Source: Glandiceps talaboti
Lineage: Eukaryota > Hemichordata > Enteropneusta > Spengelidae
Reading direction: 5' to 3'
Assembly: GCF_964340395.1 (NCBI RefSeq)
Contig: NC_135550.1
Location: 26,627,176 to 26,691,175, forward strand
Length of the DNA stretch: 64,000 bases
Shown: positions 32,401-42,718 of the stretch, piece by piece
Layout of the letters: each line of letters opens with the position of its first letter
How positions within the stretch are numbered: the first letter of the stretch is position 1
Notes under the pieces: generated by a model
What the model saw: the letters and a program-made list of their open reading frames with translations, nothing else
Told to the model about the DNA's origin: nothing
Databases searched by the model: none
Position numbers and translations under genes: made by a program

Positions 32401-34814
32401 TTTGCTCAATGTTTTATTTGTATGTGGTGCAACAAATCAAAACATAAAGTAAACAAAACTTTCATTTGTTTCATTGGTTTGTGACTATTGGAAACTACTC
32501 TCCTTTGACTACACCAATTCAAACAGAAATGACTGTGTGTCTTTGGACATAACTTTGTATTTAGCATGGTATAGTTTATCCCAGGTGGGCACTTCATCAA
32601 TTCAAACAGAAATGACTTTGTGTCATTGGACATAACTTTGTATTTAGCATGTTATAGTTTATCCCAGATGTGCACTGAGTAACACTCAAATTGAAAACAT
32701 AGGATTTGTTCATTGGATACAGTTTCATGTTAAATATGTTAATCTGTACCCAGCACTTGAGTGGTCTGGTAATATTCAGTTGGACAGATAAAAGATTGTA
32801 CAGCTTTTGACAGGAAATGAGCCCTAGAATAGTTGAGTATTGAAGTATGGCTCTGTAAATTATCTCTTTTGAGGGCCAAAGCCGATGGTACTCTCAACCA
32901 TTCAATTTTGGGCAATGTATGTTTACTGCTTTCATTGGTTTGGGTTCTATCAGTGGCTGAGATTTAGAAGTAGACAGAAGGACTTTACCATGGTGAACTT
33001 TGACTTGAAGTTGATGTAAAGCCAAATTCATGTATGAATCTGATAAAACACCGCATTCCTAGATATCTTTGTAAAAGTACTGATAATATAGGCGTGCAAC
33101 ACCTTGCCTTTAACTGTCAACAACAATGTACAATACATTAATTGTATTTCCTGAAATTGACTGTATAGATATGTGATAATAAATCTGAATATCTTTTACT
33201 TTTTTTTTCAGTATTGAACAAGTCAAATGTAAAATTTTAATCATGCATGCCCAAGATGATCTTATAGTTCCTTTCAAACTTGGGGAAAAGGTAAGTTAGA
33301 TTTGTCTATATTGTCCTGAGAAAATATAAAGTGAGATGAATTCCAAGTTATACGTTGTTAGAGTCCTTCAAAGATAAATACACCCATCATTATATATATA
33401 ACTGCAGTGCTAGTTGTCAAAGTAAAGAACTGGTACAGTTCTCCTTATGAAATAGGGCTATATGACTTTGTCTATGTCAAGATTTATCAATAACATATTT
33501 TTGTGTTATCTGTTATAATATAAGTATTTAAAATTAAACTCTATACACCAGTGATATTTGAAAGCAGATTATTGTTTACTCACCCATTTACTCTATTCAT
33601 TAATAACATGTCTATGGAAAGATGACTTGACGCCTTCTGTACATTCTGTTGTGTTCTCTTTATGTTTACCATGTGTACTTTGCATTATGTTTACGATGTA
33701 TACTTGGCATACCTTGTGCACCTGCTATACCTAACAAGAACTTTAGTTCCTTTGGCCCAAACCCAAATATTTCTGTCCTGTAAACCATAACAACACCTGT
33801 TAAGGTCACTGGAAACAGCCCTAAAGTGATGTGTTGATATGTGTGTGTGTCAATGGTGATATATGATATGGAAAATATTTACTAATTGTAGGCTTCGTGA
33901 TAGTCTCTAAGGTATGTCATGTCAGGGTGCCCTCATACATTGGCCAACCCCTTTTATGGACTGTTGAGGGCAGAGTGACATTAGATATCTTACTGTCTAG
34001 CCTCTCGAGTACTCATACTTCAATAATTTGGCTCACATGTATCAAGACATGTTCTTAATAGATGAAAAAGACTGAAACCTTCTGTTGATCCCAGCATTGA
34101 GATGGGGAAATAGATGTTATATAAACAATTTTTGTAACGTTTTCTTTTATCAGTCTAGTATTGTGACTGTGATTTTTTTTTCTATTTCTTTGTCAGACCT
34201 ACCCCTCTGACTAATCATATACGTTTTTTTCTGTAGTTGGCCAAACATGCTGGATCCAATCGAGCAAAAGAAGATGGTGAACTGAAATTTTTTGCTTTCA
34301 GGGGAGACCGAGGTTTTGGACACAAGCATTTGTGTAGAGCAGAAGAATTGCCAAGTATTGTCAAGTAAGGATGGCTTTGATTATTCATCTTTAATATTTA
34401 TAGGCAAAATTCTTAATTATAAATCTGTATTCACAATATTCAAACAATTAGGAGTGAATCTCTTAATACATTAAAATAATCTGTCACCAGCTGGCCTATC
34501 ATCTGACCAAATATCCTGTTGGGGAGGGGGGGGGGGGGTCAGAACCAATACTGATACATAATACATCACTTGTTCACTACATTCACAGCTTTAAGAAATG
34601 AACCAGTGACAATGTCATAATTTCCATTGAGATCAAAGCTATAGCATGATCACATCTTGGTTAACACACATTGCCAAAATCAACTTATGTAAATTTTGAA
34701 AGTGTAAGGAGTGCAAGTACATTGTATTATGAAATCTCAATCATCAACTTTGTTTTTGTCTACAGGAAATTTATAGAAACTTCCCGCGAACATGATGTTG
34801 TGTCCAGAACTTAG
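23499..34814 (+). CDS. ABHD12: ABHD12-like lysophosphatidylserine lipase
   Basis: Membrane-bound alpha/beta hydrolase; mammalian ABHD12 is an ER enzyme hydrolysing lysophosphatidylserine. Twelve exons: 23499-23593, 26056-26192, 26737-26842, 27547-27666, 27924-28000, 29418-29547, 29816-29853, 30180-30259, 32128-32207, 33212-33290, 34237-34364, 34766-34814. Total 1119 bases, 372 residues (human about 398). Landmarks: a short acidic/basic cytosolic start; a membrane segment at about residues 37-62 ([20 protein letters not shown]); [10 protein letters not shown] (oxyanion region); AFDYRGYGDSTG; nucleophile elbow GHSLG with Ser218; [19 protein letters not shown] with Asp304; GHKH with His343. The 39-residue gap from the Asp to the His equals that of human ABHD12 (Asp333-His372), so I infer an active enzyme. 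Intron 5 (28001-29417) is almost entirely tandem repeats related to its own splice sites. The vertebrate paralogue ABHD12B is the alternative, but the GINS1 neighbour supports ABHD12. Confidence 0.95.
23594..26055 (+). other. ABHD12 intron 1, 2.5 kb
   Basis: Donor GTTGGT, acceptor CATTTTTAG. Contains a TATCA pentanucleotide run at 24515-24569. No coding or RNA gene was recognised. Confidence 0.8.
24515..24569. repeat. TATCA pentanucleotide microsatellite
   Basis: Eleven perfect units of TATCA in ABHD12 intron 1. Confidence 0.97.
28085..28275 (+). repeat. 39 bp array copying the ABHD12 exon 5 donor
   Basis: Five copies at exact period 39 start at 28085, 28124, 28163, 28202 and 28241. The unit (GATTATCATGTC, then ATAGCATTTGATTATCGAGG, then TAAGCAA) matches the last 37 bases of exon 5 plus its donor (ACTACCATGTCGTAGC, TTTTGATTATCGAGGTAAG). 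Each copy keeps a consensus donor CGAG/GTAAGC. The unit is 13 codons long, so the copies would stay in frame with one another. Confidence 0.95.
28300..28640. repeat. Degenerate GATTATCAAGATTATCAC repeats
   Basis: Diverged short repeats around TTTGATTATCAAGATTATCA continue from the 39 bp array. The shared TTTGATTATC suggests that they are decayed or rearranged derivatives of the same exon-end seed. Confidence 0.7.
28900..29414. repeat. 41 bp array ending at the ABHD12 exon 6 acceptor
   Basis: The unit is 41 bp: TGTGATGTAATTGGTTGTAC, then AGTAATTGATGCAACATATAC. About eight good copies lie in 29110-29400, with more diverged copies back to about 28900. The last, partial unit (TATGATTCGATTGGTAG) contains the real exon 6 acceptor at 29417. 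Each full copy has TTGTACAG at the equivalent place, a possible decoy acceptor. Confidence 0.93.
30260..32127 (+). other. ABHD12 intron 8, 1.9 kb
   Basis: Donor GTAAGA, acceptor TGTTATAG. Mostly AT-rich filler plus the 67 bp minisatellite at 31216-31966. No gene seen. Confidence 0.8.
31216..31966. repeat. 67 bp minisatellite, 11 copies
   Basis: The unit contains TTCTTGGTACCTGTAACAG, TATTTCACCTCAGGCTACAG and GGTCAAAATAGAACAAGAAG. Eleven copies differ by few substitutions (CACCTC/CATCAC/CATCTC; GGTTGACTT/GATTGATTT). Each unit has one GGTACC palindrome and a CTACAGG acceptor-like site. Confidence 0.95.
32515..32672. repeat. ~80 bp direct duplication
   Basis: Two copies of a unit containing AATTCAAACAGAAATGACT, GGACATAACTTTGTATTTAG and ATAGTTTATCCCAG sit in ABHD12 intron 9. 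Confidence 0.85.
34521..34538 (+). repeat. Poly-G tract
   Basis: GGGGA followed by 13 G in ABHD12 intron 11. Likely length-variable and able to form a quadruplex. Confidence 0.8.
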
Positions 34815-35702
34815 AAATACAGCATTAGATGGAAGGATGTCTCAGGGACCTTGCATTGCCTTCCTATTTATAGAATCCCTTGGTGCTTCTCTGCTTGGAC
34901 TGTCATGTCTCTCCTTCTTCTAATGATACCAGATCATGAGTTTATAATTCTTGCAATTTTAGGCCAAAATTTTGGTTTAATTATACAGAATGATTTAGAA
35001 TAATTCAAAACCCATAAATGATTGTAAAAGGTAAATGTATATGGGTGAGAATTTGCTTTCTTTTTCTGGCCGAATTATTTGTTATATATAGTGTGTTCTG
35101 TCTTGTCTTTGTATGTGTTCTTAAAGTATATAACATTGGTTAAGTACCTTATTTTAAGTATCTTATTGTTTACATGGTAAATTACATGTAGTTGATGGCA
35201 TCCTTCAGAAAATTCAACTCATGACAACAAAGGCAGCTATTATTTATCCAGATTGAGAAACAAACACTTGAAGTAACTCACTTGTTTTTTATAGATATAG
35301 CATGCCACAACATGGCCATACATTGTTGGCAGTGTTCTCTTTATATACTTGTCCCATACTGGGATAAATCATAGCTTTGTATACATGCCATACAATTACA
35401 GCCATCTTTAATGATGAAGTAATTACCCTATTAGGCAATAAGGTGTCAATTACCATCAACCAATTCAAATAAGTCATGTTGGGGCATGTTATAAAAACTA
35501 CTGAGCTGCATCAAGGGTTTGGTAATATATGGCAGTTATAGAATTAAAGAGACTGGCTAGATGTGAAAGTTTTACTGTATTGTTGTAGTTTAATTTGAAT
35601 ATTTACTATTGTGGTGTTCTGTTAACTGAAATATGTTTTATAATTACTAGTTGTCAATCATGATGTCTGTAGTATATCAGATGTTAGGCAAACCAAGTGA
35701 AT

Positions 35703-35757
<55 letters not shown>

Positions 35758-35908
35758 CACAGTAGTAGCAGTAGTAGTAGTAGTAGAGCAGTAGTAGTAG
35801 TAGTAGTAGTAGTAGCACAGTAGTAGCAGTAGTAGTAGTAGTAGAGCAGTAGTAGTAGTAGTAGTAGTAGCACAGTACTAGTAGTAGTAGCAGTAGTAGC
35901 AGAGCAGT

Positions 35909-35940
<32 letters not shown>

Positions 35941-35968
35941 TACTAGTAGTACTAGTAGTAGTAGTAGT

Positions 35969-36003
<35 letters not shown>

Positions 36004-36010
36004 TAGCAGT
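35703..36010. repeat. TAG/CAG triplet microsatellite, ~300 bp
   Basis: Imperfect (GTA)n with embedded GCA runs and a recurring AGCACAGTAGTAGCAGTAG module that itself repeats at period about 57. This shows expansion at two levels. Confidence 0.97.
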
Positions 36011-39000
36011 AAAATTTATTTAAAAACAGGGTAGCCAAGAAACAACAAAAGCTGATTTCCATCTGCACCCTGTAACCACTCATTAGTACATTACATACCA
36101 TACAAAAAGAAAGTACAAACAGTGCAGAAGCAAAGCAAGACAAGAAAATGATATTATAACCTAATATTTGGGTGCACCTGAAACATTGCTACTGACATCA
36201 TGATTGTAGAGAAACTTACTATTAAATGCCGTGGAAAGATATTACATTCACACATCAACATAACTACCATGATACTATATAAAGTTTATATAAGTGTGTA
36301 TTGACTATATAAAAAGTGTGTGTCAAGTTAGCCCATGTCCCTTACATTGTAAAAATCTACAATACTCTAAGAAGTTATTTATTTATTTTAAACAAGCGCA
36401 GCCTCAAATTTATGCTGTACTTTTCTACAGCAACAATAACAACACACTGTGACTGCCATGCATAGACAACAATGGCAAATTAACACTGTTTCAAAACATT
36501 ATGTAAAACGTGTATATACATGCTGTGTTATGACTAAGTGCGTAAATGGTTACACCCAAAACCTTCCCACTGTATCTTCCCATTGAACATAGAAACTGAG
36601 AGTAAATGCCCTATATTCTATATTTTTCTCTCATTTCTTAGTCTAGAGGTATATTTGTACATGTATTTATAACTTACCAGTGTACTTTAACATGGAGAGT
36701 ATAATATTAATGATTTTAGTTTGATTTTGTTAATTTCAACAACAGAAAACTCAATTGCTTAGAACTGATGTAGAAAAAAATTTATATTTGAAACCTTATG
36801 ACTACATAAAGCTATCTGCCAAATTGCCAAATAATATATAAGTTATCTCAAGACATTTTATTCTTCCTTATGCTTTAGATGAGCATTCAATTTAAAGTAT
36901 CAAAATCCCATGCTCCTGTGGTGTTCTTGGACCAACCGACACTTCTTTAAGGTGGGGAAGAAATATAAAAAATAACTAAAAAGGAGGCTGAATGTCGTAG
37001 TGTTTGGTTTGGAATGATAATTAAGTTATAGTTCATGAATCTAAGCAGTGGTGTGATTGTAATGATTACATGAAAAAGATGATGATCATGAAGATTTGTA
37101 GTGCAAAAGCAATTGTTTTGAAGTGCAGATAGAACATTTGATTTTTTTTTAGTATATTATAATAATTCTTATACTATGTGGATATTTTAATTGTATAAAA
37201 TTGTTATTTCATGTACATTATTATTGTACTGTAATTGGAAAATGTGATGTCATCGGTGTCAGCACTATGAAAGTAGCACTAAAATGACCTTAGTCTTTGG
37301 CTAGTTTTGCACACTAACAGGCTTTTCAAGACTTTGAATTGAATTAAATTGAAAATGTGACATGCAAAATGGCATTGAACAGCAATTGTCATCCTGTTAA
37401 ACAGCTAAAGGGCACAGTCCAACTTTATTATCTTTGGTGGTTATGTTCGTTTAAAGGAACAGAATCTGTGACTTTATGGTGTGGTTAGTTTTGTTTACAG
37501 GGGCACAGTCTGTGACTCTATGGTCTTTGATGATTACTTTTTGTTTCACATAGAAATATATTTGTATTATGCCAAGTGCTAATGTATATTGAATCATGTG
37601 TAACAACTGATAGAACTGTCACTCAAAATTCAGATGTGCCATGAAATTGACACAATGACATGATTATTTGGGTATCAATAAATAAAAAGACACCACAATC
37701 CTCTTTGTACAAATGTAGCCACCTGTATTATACTGCCTCAACTCAGACTTAGAGACAATCACATGATGTCACACAAAAGCTCAATAAACTAACTTAATTT
37801 GTGGGAAGGGGTCTGGCATCAATGCAATTGCTGAAGTTCATTTTTGCAATTCTAACAAAATTTTGAAAACTTTCACACAAACAATTATAACAGGTTCTGT
37901 ATTTACTACTGAGGTGTTGATTAAAATTGACTACAACTGGAATATAGTGCTTGGTTTCTGATTAATATTTTACATGTAATGTGTTTTATAGTATACAATG
38001 ATTTACATTGTATCGATTGTAGTAGCGTGACCAGTACAATGTTCACCATGGTTTGCATCATATAGAAATGTATTGCTGTCACCCTGTAAATGTTTGTTTA
38101 GGGAGGGTTTTTTTTGGCCTAAACAAATAGAGTGCATTTATTGAGCTCTTGTGACATTGTGCAATTGTCCTTTACTCCTATAAAGTAAGTTTTAATGTGC
38201 ATTGTGTACTGTAGTTTCATTTTGAACACAGACGCTAGTTGAAAATGGGACAAGGTTGTAATTGCATGAAAGATATCTACTGCCTTGTCCACAAAGGGTG
38301 CCAAAAGTGGAAGAGTGAACATTTTTCAAAGCCTGGTAAATTTTCCATCGCATGAATCTCTCTTTTTGTGTGTGGAAAGGTATATTTTATGAGAGGAAAT
38401 TGTTCCCTGTGGAAATGAATGTTATATAGATGTAAGTCCTCTATGTCAGTTCCATGTTGAAATGAACAATGACTAGAAGTAATTGTTAACCAATCAGGTG
38501 GATCTTTGTATCTCTAAAACACCTGTTCTGGTACAGTGCAGATTATTGGTTATTTTGTAATGAAAGTCTGTTTATGCAATTCAAACTAGATATATATGAT
38601 ATATATATACAACACAGTGTCGATTTTCCTGTGCTATGTGCCTATTTATGATAGTGTATCCTCAGCAATGTAAACATTAAATAATTGGACATTTTTTATT
38701 TTAAAAAGTATTGACCAAATTTGACCCTGATCACAGCTTTTCTATGATCTAGCAATAACAGATTTTAATTCATGATATTTGACCTTATGACCCCTTGGAA
38801 ATGCATATTTTAGCCAGAAAGATGGTGAAAAGGTGATGCTTGTAATGATAGCAGCAAATATCCCTACCAATGTTTGCAAAATTTTGTGAAAAACTGAATG
38901 TGAATGAGTAAAATACAAGGAATTTTAGGTTTGTTCATTTGATTTGAAGTGATATTGTAGTAAAAATAAATAAAACAAAGAGAAACCCCCTTTGTTTCAG

Positions 39001-39769
39001 TTTCATTACTGTAATGCTAGACCTGTACCAAAAGGCATATATCTAGACATACATGAAAAGTCAAACAAATCTCCAAGATTTATTTGTTATACATTGTATC
39101 GTCTATGGTGTGTTTGTTTGTCTGTTTGATGGAAAGCAAGTATTAGGTTATTTATACACACGCGGTAAGGTACATCGACTGCTCATCAAATGCTTGCTAG
39201 TAATACCACCCATTGTGTATATACACATGGAATATCACACGTATTTTATCACGGAAGCTGAACAGTATCAAGATAAGGAGTGATTGAAGTTGAAACATGT
39301 GCAACCAGAACCCATAGCTCTGCCAGAACCTTGAGACGTACACGGCACAGACATTGGAGAGTTGGTGTTCTAATATACTAATACAAAATATATAACACAC
39401 AGTGTTAGACTCTATCAATTTTCAATATTACAATTCATGCGTGCAGGATTCATGTGTGATATTGGGTGATGCTATTTTTTGTATATTTAAATAAACGGCT
39501 TTCAAATTTAAACTAATAATGAATAACATGGGATAGGTTCCTTATTTGAAGTTCAAGATGTCGTTGTGTGTGGTCTTTTTTTCCTGACTAGCAGCGTCAA
39601 TTAAGGTTAACCCGAGTTCAACCATACCAAGCAGCCAGATACCTCGAGGGGTAATCTGTGCTCGTCTGATGCTTTACATGGGTGGTAGCGATTTAGTTAT
39701 TGTAGTCGTAAAACCGAATTGTTGATCTATGAAAATGTAGTCCATAAACATTTGTCATATATCATAGTT

Positions 39770-39783
39770 GTTACCATGGTTAC
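39770..39783. promoter_or_regulatory. X-box-like RFX motif
   Basis: GTTACCATGGTTAC is one base from the canonical RFX X-box with half sites GTTACC and GGTAAC spaced by two. It lies in intergenic DNA 2.9 kb upstream of RHOU. Similar motifs occur elsewhere in the window, so it may belong to a dispersed repeat. Confidence 0.35.
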
Positions 39784-40632
39784 TATCAGCGGTATATTCT
39801 GCGCAATGTACCACGGGACAATTAAGCATTCGGCCGTGAGTAGCTAGTAGATGTAACAGCGAAGTTTATATAAAGCACTTGGACAATTCAGACATTTCAA
39901 GTATGATTTTTTTAGTTTGTGAGTGTGTAAATCGAACAAAGATAAGATCTATGGATTCAATAAGCAGGTTCATACAATTCTGGAGTTCACTCAATCATAG
40001 ACAGAGTAATTATTCTTTATAATCCAGACTGGCAGACATCAAGTGTTGTTATTACTTTGGAAGATTTCCAAAACAAAATGCACCATAAAAGCAGATAAAG
40101 TTCAAAACACAAGGAATTCGAAATCACAAATGTGGAAATGCTACTTAAACCTAGGCTGGTAAACATCACCAAGTCCAGTTGGTATTTCTAGTGATTTTTT
40201 TTTATACATATACATATACATATACATACTTCAAACGACTAAGATGGCTTCCTATTGTACAACTAGTTTCTAAGCAACTAAAAATTATAATTGTAATCAT
40301 TTCAGTCTAACTAGCAAGTCACACAAAAATCAAGTTAGTTCTCCATTCTCCAACTTTCTGTACTCGGAGTCAACATCCATTCCGTATATCTGGTGTAAAA
40401 TTCTTTAACAGTCAACCCCTGGGTATCCATAACAGTCAACCCCCAGGTATATATAATGATAAAACTTGCATAATTATATAATACAGTGTACCATATTATC
40501 TAAATGTTTAAATTTATATCTGAATTAGAAGAAAGCGGGTTAATATTTCTGTTTTTGTTTTAATTTTAGTTTAATTCCTTTGTAGTCTTCTCAGCTTTTG
40601 TCTGTCATTATAATTTGTTTGTCATGTGTTAT

Positions 40633-40656
40633 ACCACAGACAAGTTTGTCTGTGGT
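40633..40656. other. 24 bp palindrome ACCACAGACAA/TTGTCTGTGGT
   Basis: Two perfect 11-base arms separated by GT. Each arm carries a RUNX-type TGTGGT and a SMAD-type GTCTG on opposite strands. It may be an enhancer element or the hairpin end of a small mobile element. Confidence 0.6.
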
Positions 40657-41470
40657 TATACTTCGGCAACGAGGAGCCAAAATCTGCAGAGTTACTGACA
40701 GGCGGCGATTGACCAATCAGTTTATGAGGAAAGCGATATCCGTCAGTCGAGTCAATCGAGTGTATATGTACACTGAGAGCAGTTTCATTTAGTGTCATAT
40801 TTTAGTTTTCATGCCATTTTTGATGCAGGAGATTTCTCGAATGGCATATGTCGGGACAATGATATAACTCCATAATATTAGTACCCGGTATTAGTATTAG
40901 AGATCGGAAAATATTCTCCATTTACATTGATGCCACGTGGTGGCGCCCTTGTCTGCGTAAACGCGATGGTGGGGACGGGGAATTCACACCGGTTTGTGTC
41001 CCAGACTTCGAATTTAGAAGACGGCATGTATTTACAGATTTAAACGTAACAGCTATTTTTTATATTTATAAATAAATATAAAAAAGTTTAACATTGATAA
41101 ATTTAATTATCCATTTTGGTCTAATGTTGCTGAAGTTGAAAGGATATCTGTACAGTAACTGTTCACATGTAAAACCCAATTTGAGGAATTCTTCTCTGCA
41201 AGAGTCTATACACCGTATAAACCTTCTGAACTGTTAGATCGAAATATTGGTGGAAACAATTCTGCTAAAACGTTAATTTATGAACTTGAAAGCATAAATA
41301 TTAAAGTTATAGGCCAACTAAAAGCAAAGTAACGAACGTCCATGCCCTTGGAATCTATGAAATGGATAAATTGTGTTGATCTCATTGTAAGCTTGTCAAC
41401 TCACCTCGTCTATCCCACGGTGTAAAATTGATGTACTCGATCCCAATGAAAATTAATCATAGATAAATAA

Positions 41471-41587
41471 ATGGATGGATGGATGGATGGATGGATGGAT
41501 GGATGGATGGATGGATGGATGGATAGATGAGTGGATGAATAGATGGATAGATAGATAGATGGATGGATGGATGGATGGATGGATAAA
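41471..41587. repeat. GGAT tetranucleotide microsatellite
   Basis: (ATGG)n with ATAG and GTGGATGA interruptions. It gives spurious HPSIHPS-type minus-strand ORFs. Confidence 0.97.
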
Positions 41588-42718
41588 TACATAAATAATC
41601 GTACATTTCAAAATATTTTGATTTAGCTTATATGAAAAGTACACCTAAATACTAGTATTCTTTTGTTTTTTATTATATCAGACAAATTTATTGAGCGTAT
41701 ATTGAAATTTGGGGCACCAGAAAGATATAGTATCAGAGAAAAATAACTCGTATGCTAACTTTAGAATCAAGAGTTCTTCTTTTTATATATATTTAAAATG
41801 TTCACAGGCACTAGTATGGCAAACTAGTCTTTGCACAAAGACGTGATTCAACGTGATTAATTCGCGAATGGCTAATAATATAACAGGGCTATTGAAGGTG
41901 TCACACGATTTATTGGTAAATATACGCATGGTTAATCATGTTTACAGTACAATAGTCAACGATAATACTAGGGTGGCGTTGTCTGTCACAGATCATCATA
42001 AGCAGAAGTCTCACATACATTCAAGAACGCCATGACCAAAAATAACTACCAATAAGCATTGTTGGAGCATACCATTATGGACAGGTTGTTAATCCCCACT
42101 TTCATTAGTACGATTTGACCCATTTCAAAACAATAAGGGTAATGTTCAAGACAAATGTTAAATGATTCTTCATTTCATTCGGCATTTTTGACTGAAGAAA
42201 GCTGTAATTGTTACCTAGGATGAAATATTAAGGTTGAAAAATTGGAGAATTTTTGACTACTAACAACCCCTCTCATAATGGTATATTCCATGCCGGCAGT
42301 TCTCGGTGCAGAACGTCGATATCGATAACGAGCTTGTGGAACGAACTGTGGTATGGAGCATGTGATGTTACCATACATTTCGGTGAGATTTTACAATTTT
42401 TCGTCGCAGATAGCTCGAATTTTCAATCCACTACAACCTTGACATTATTGAAACCAGCGTAAAAGATTTGGAGCCATTTCAACGTCTCAAAGATACATTT
42501 GCGCACATTACAAGATTGTCGCGACTGGAGTCCGAGTGTTGCCGTTCGTGTACAGTTGCAACGTTGATGACCTGGGTTGGTATCCGATTTGATTATCTTT
42601 CACACTATCACCAGAGAACTGGCTGTCGGCCTTGTAATCTTCGTACCAGCTATATCGTCATCACCTCATAATTCTTTCGTCAAGTCTGGAGTCGACAAGT
42701 GCAGTGAACAGTTTTACA

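Larger units (their letters stand above)
34815..42718 (+). other. ABHD12 3' UTR and intergenic DNA before RHOU
   Basis: No recognised gene across 7.9 kb. Contents: a large TAG/CAG triplet repeat (35703-36010), an X-box-like motif (39770-39783), a GTCTGTGGT palindrome (40633-40656), a GATG tetranucleotide run (41471-41587) and a slightly CpG-richer stretch (about 40930-41030 and 42280-42700). The last of these probably contains the RHOU promoter and 5' UTR. Confidence 0.65.
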
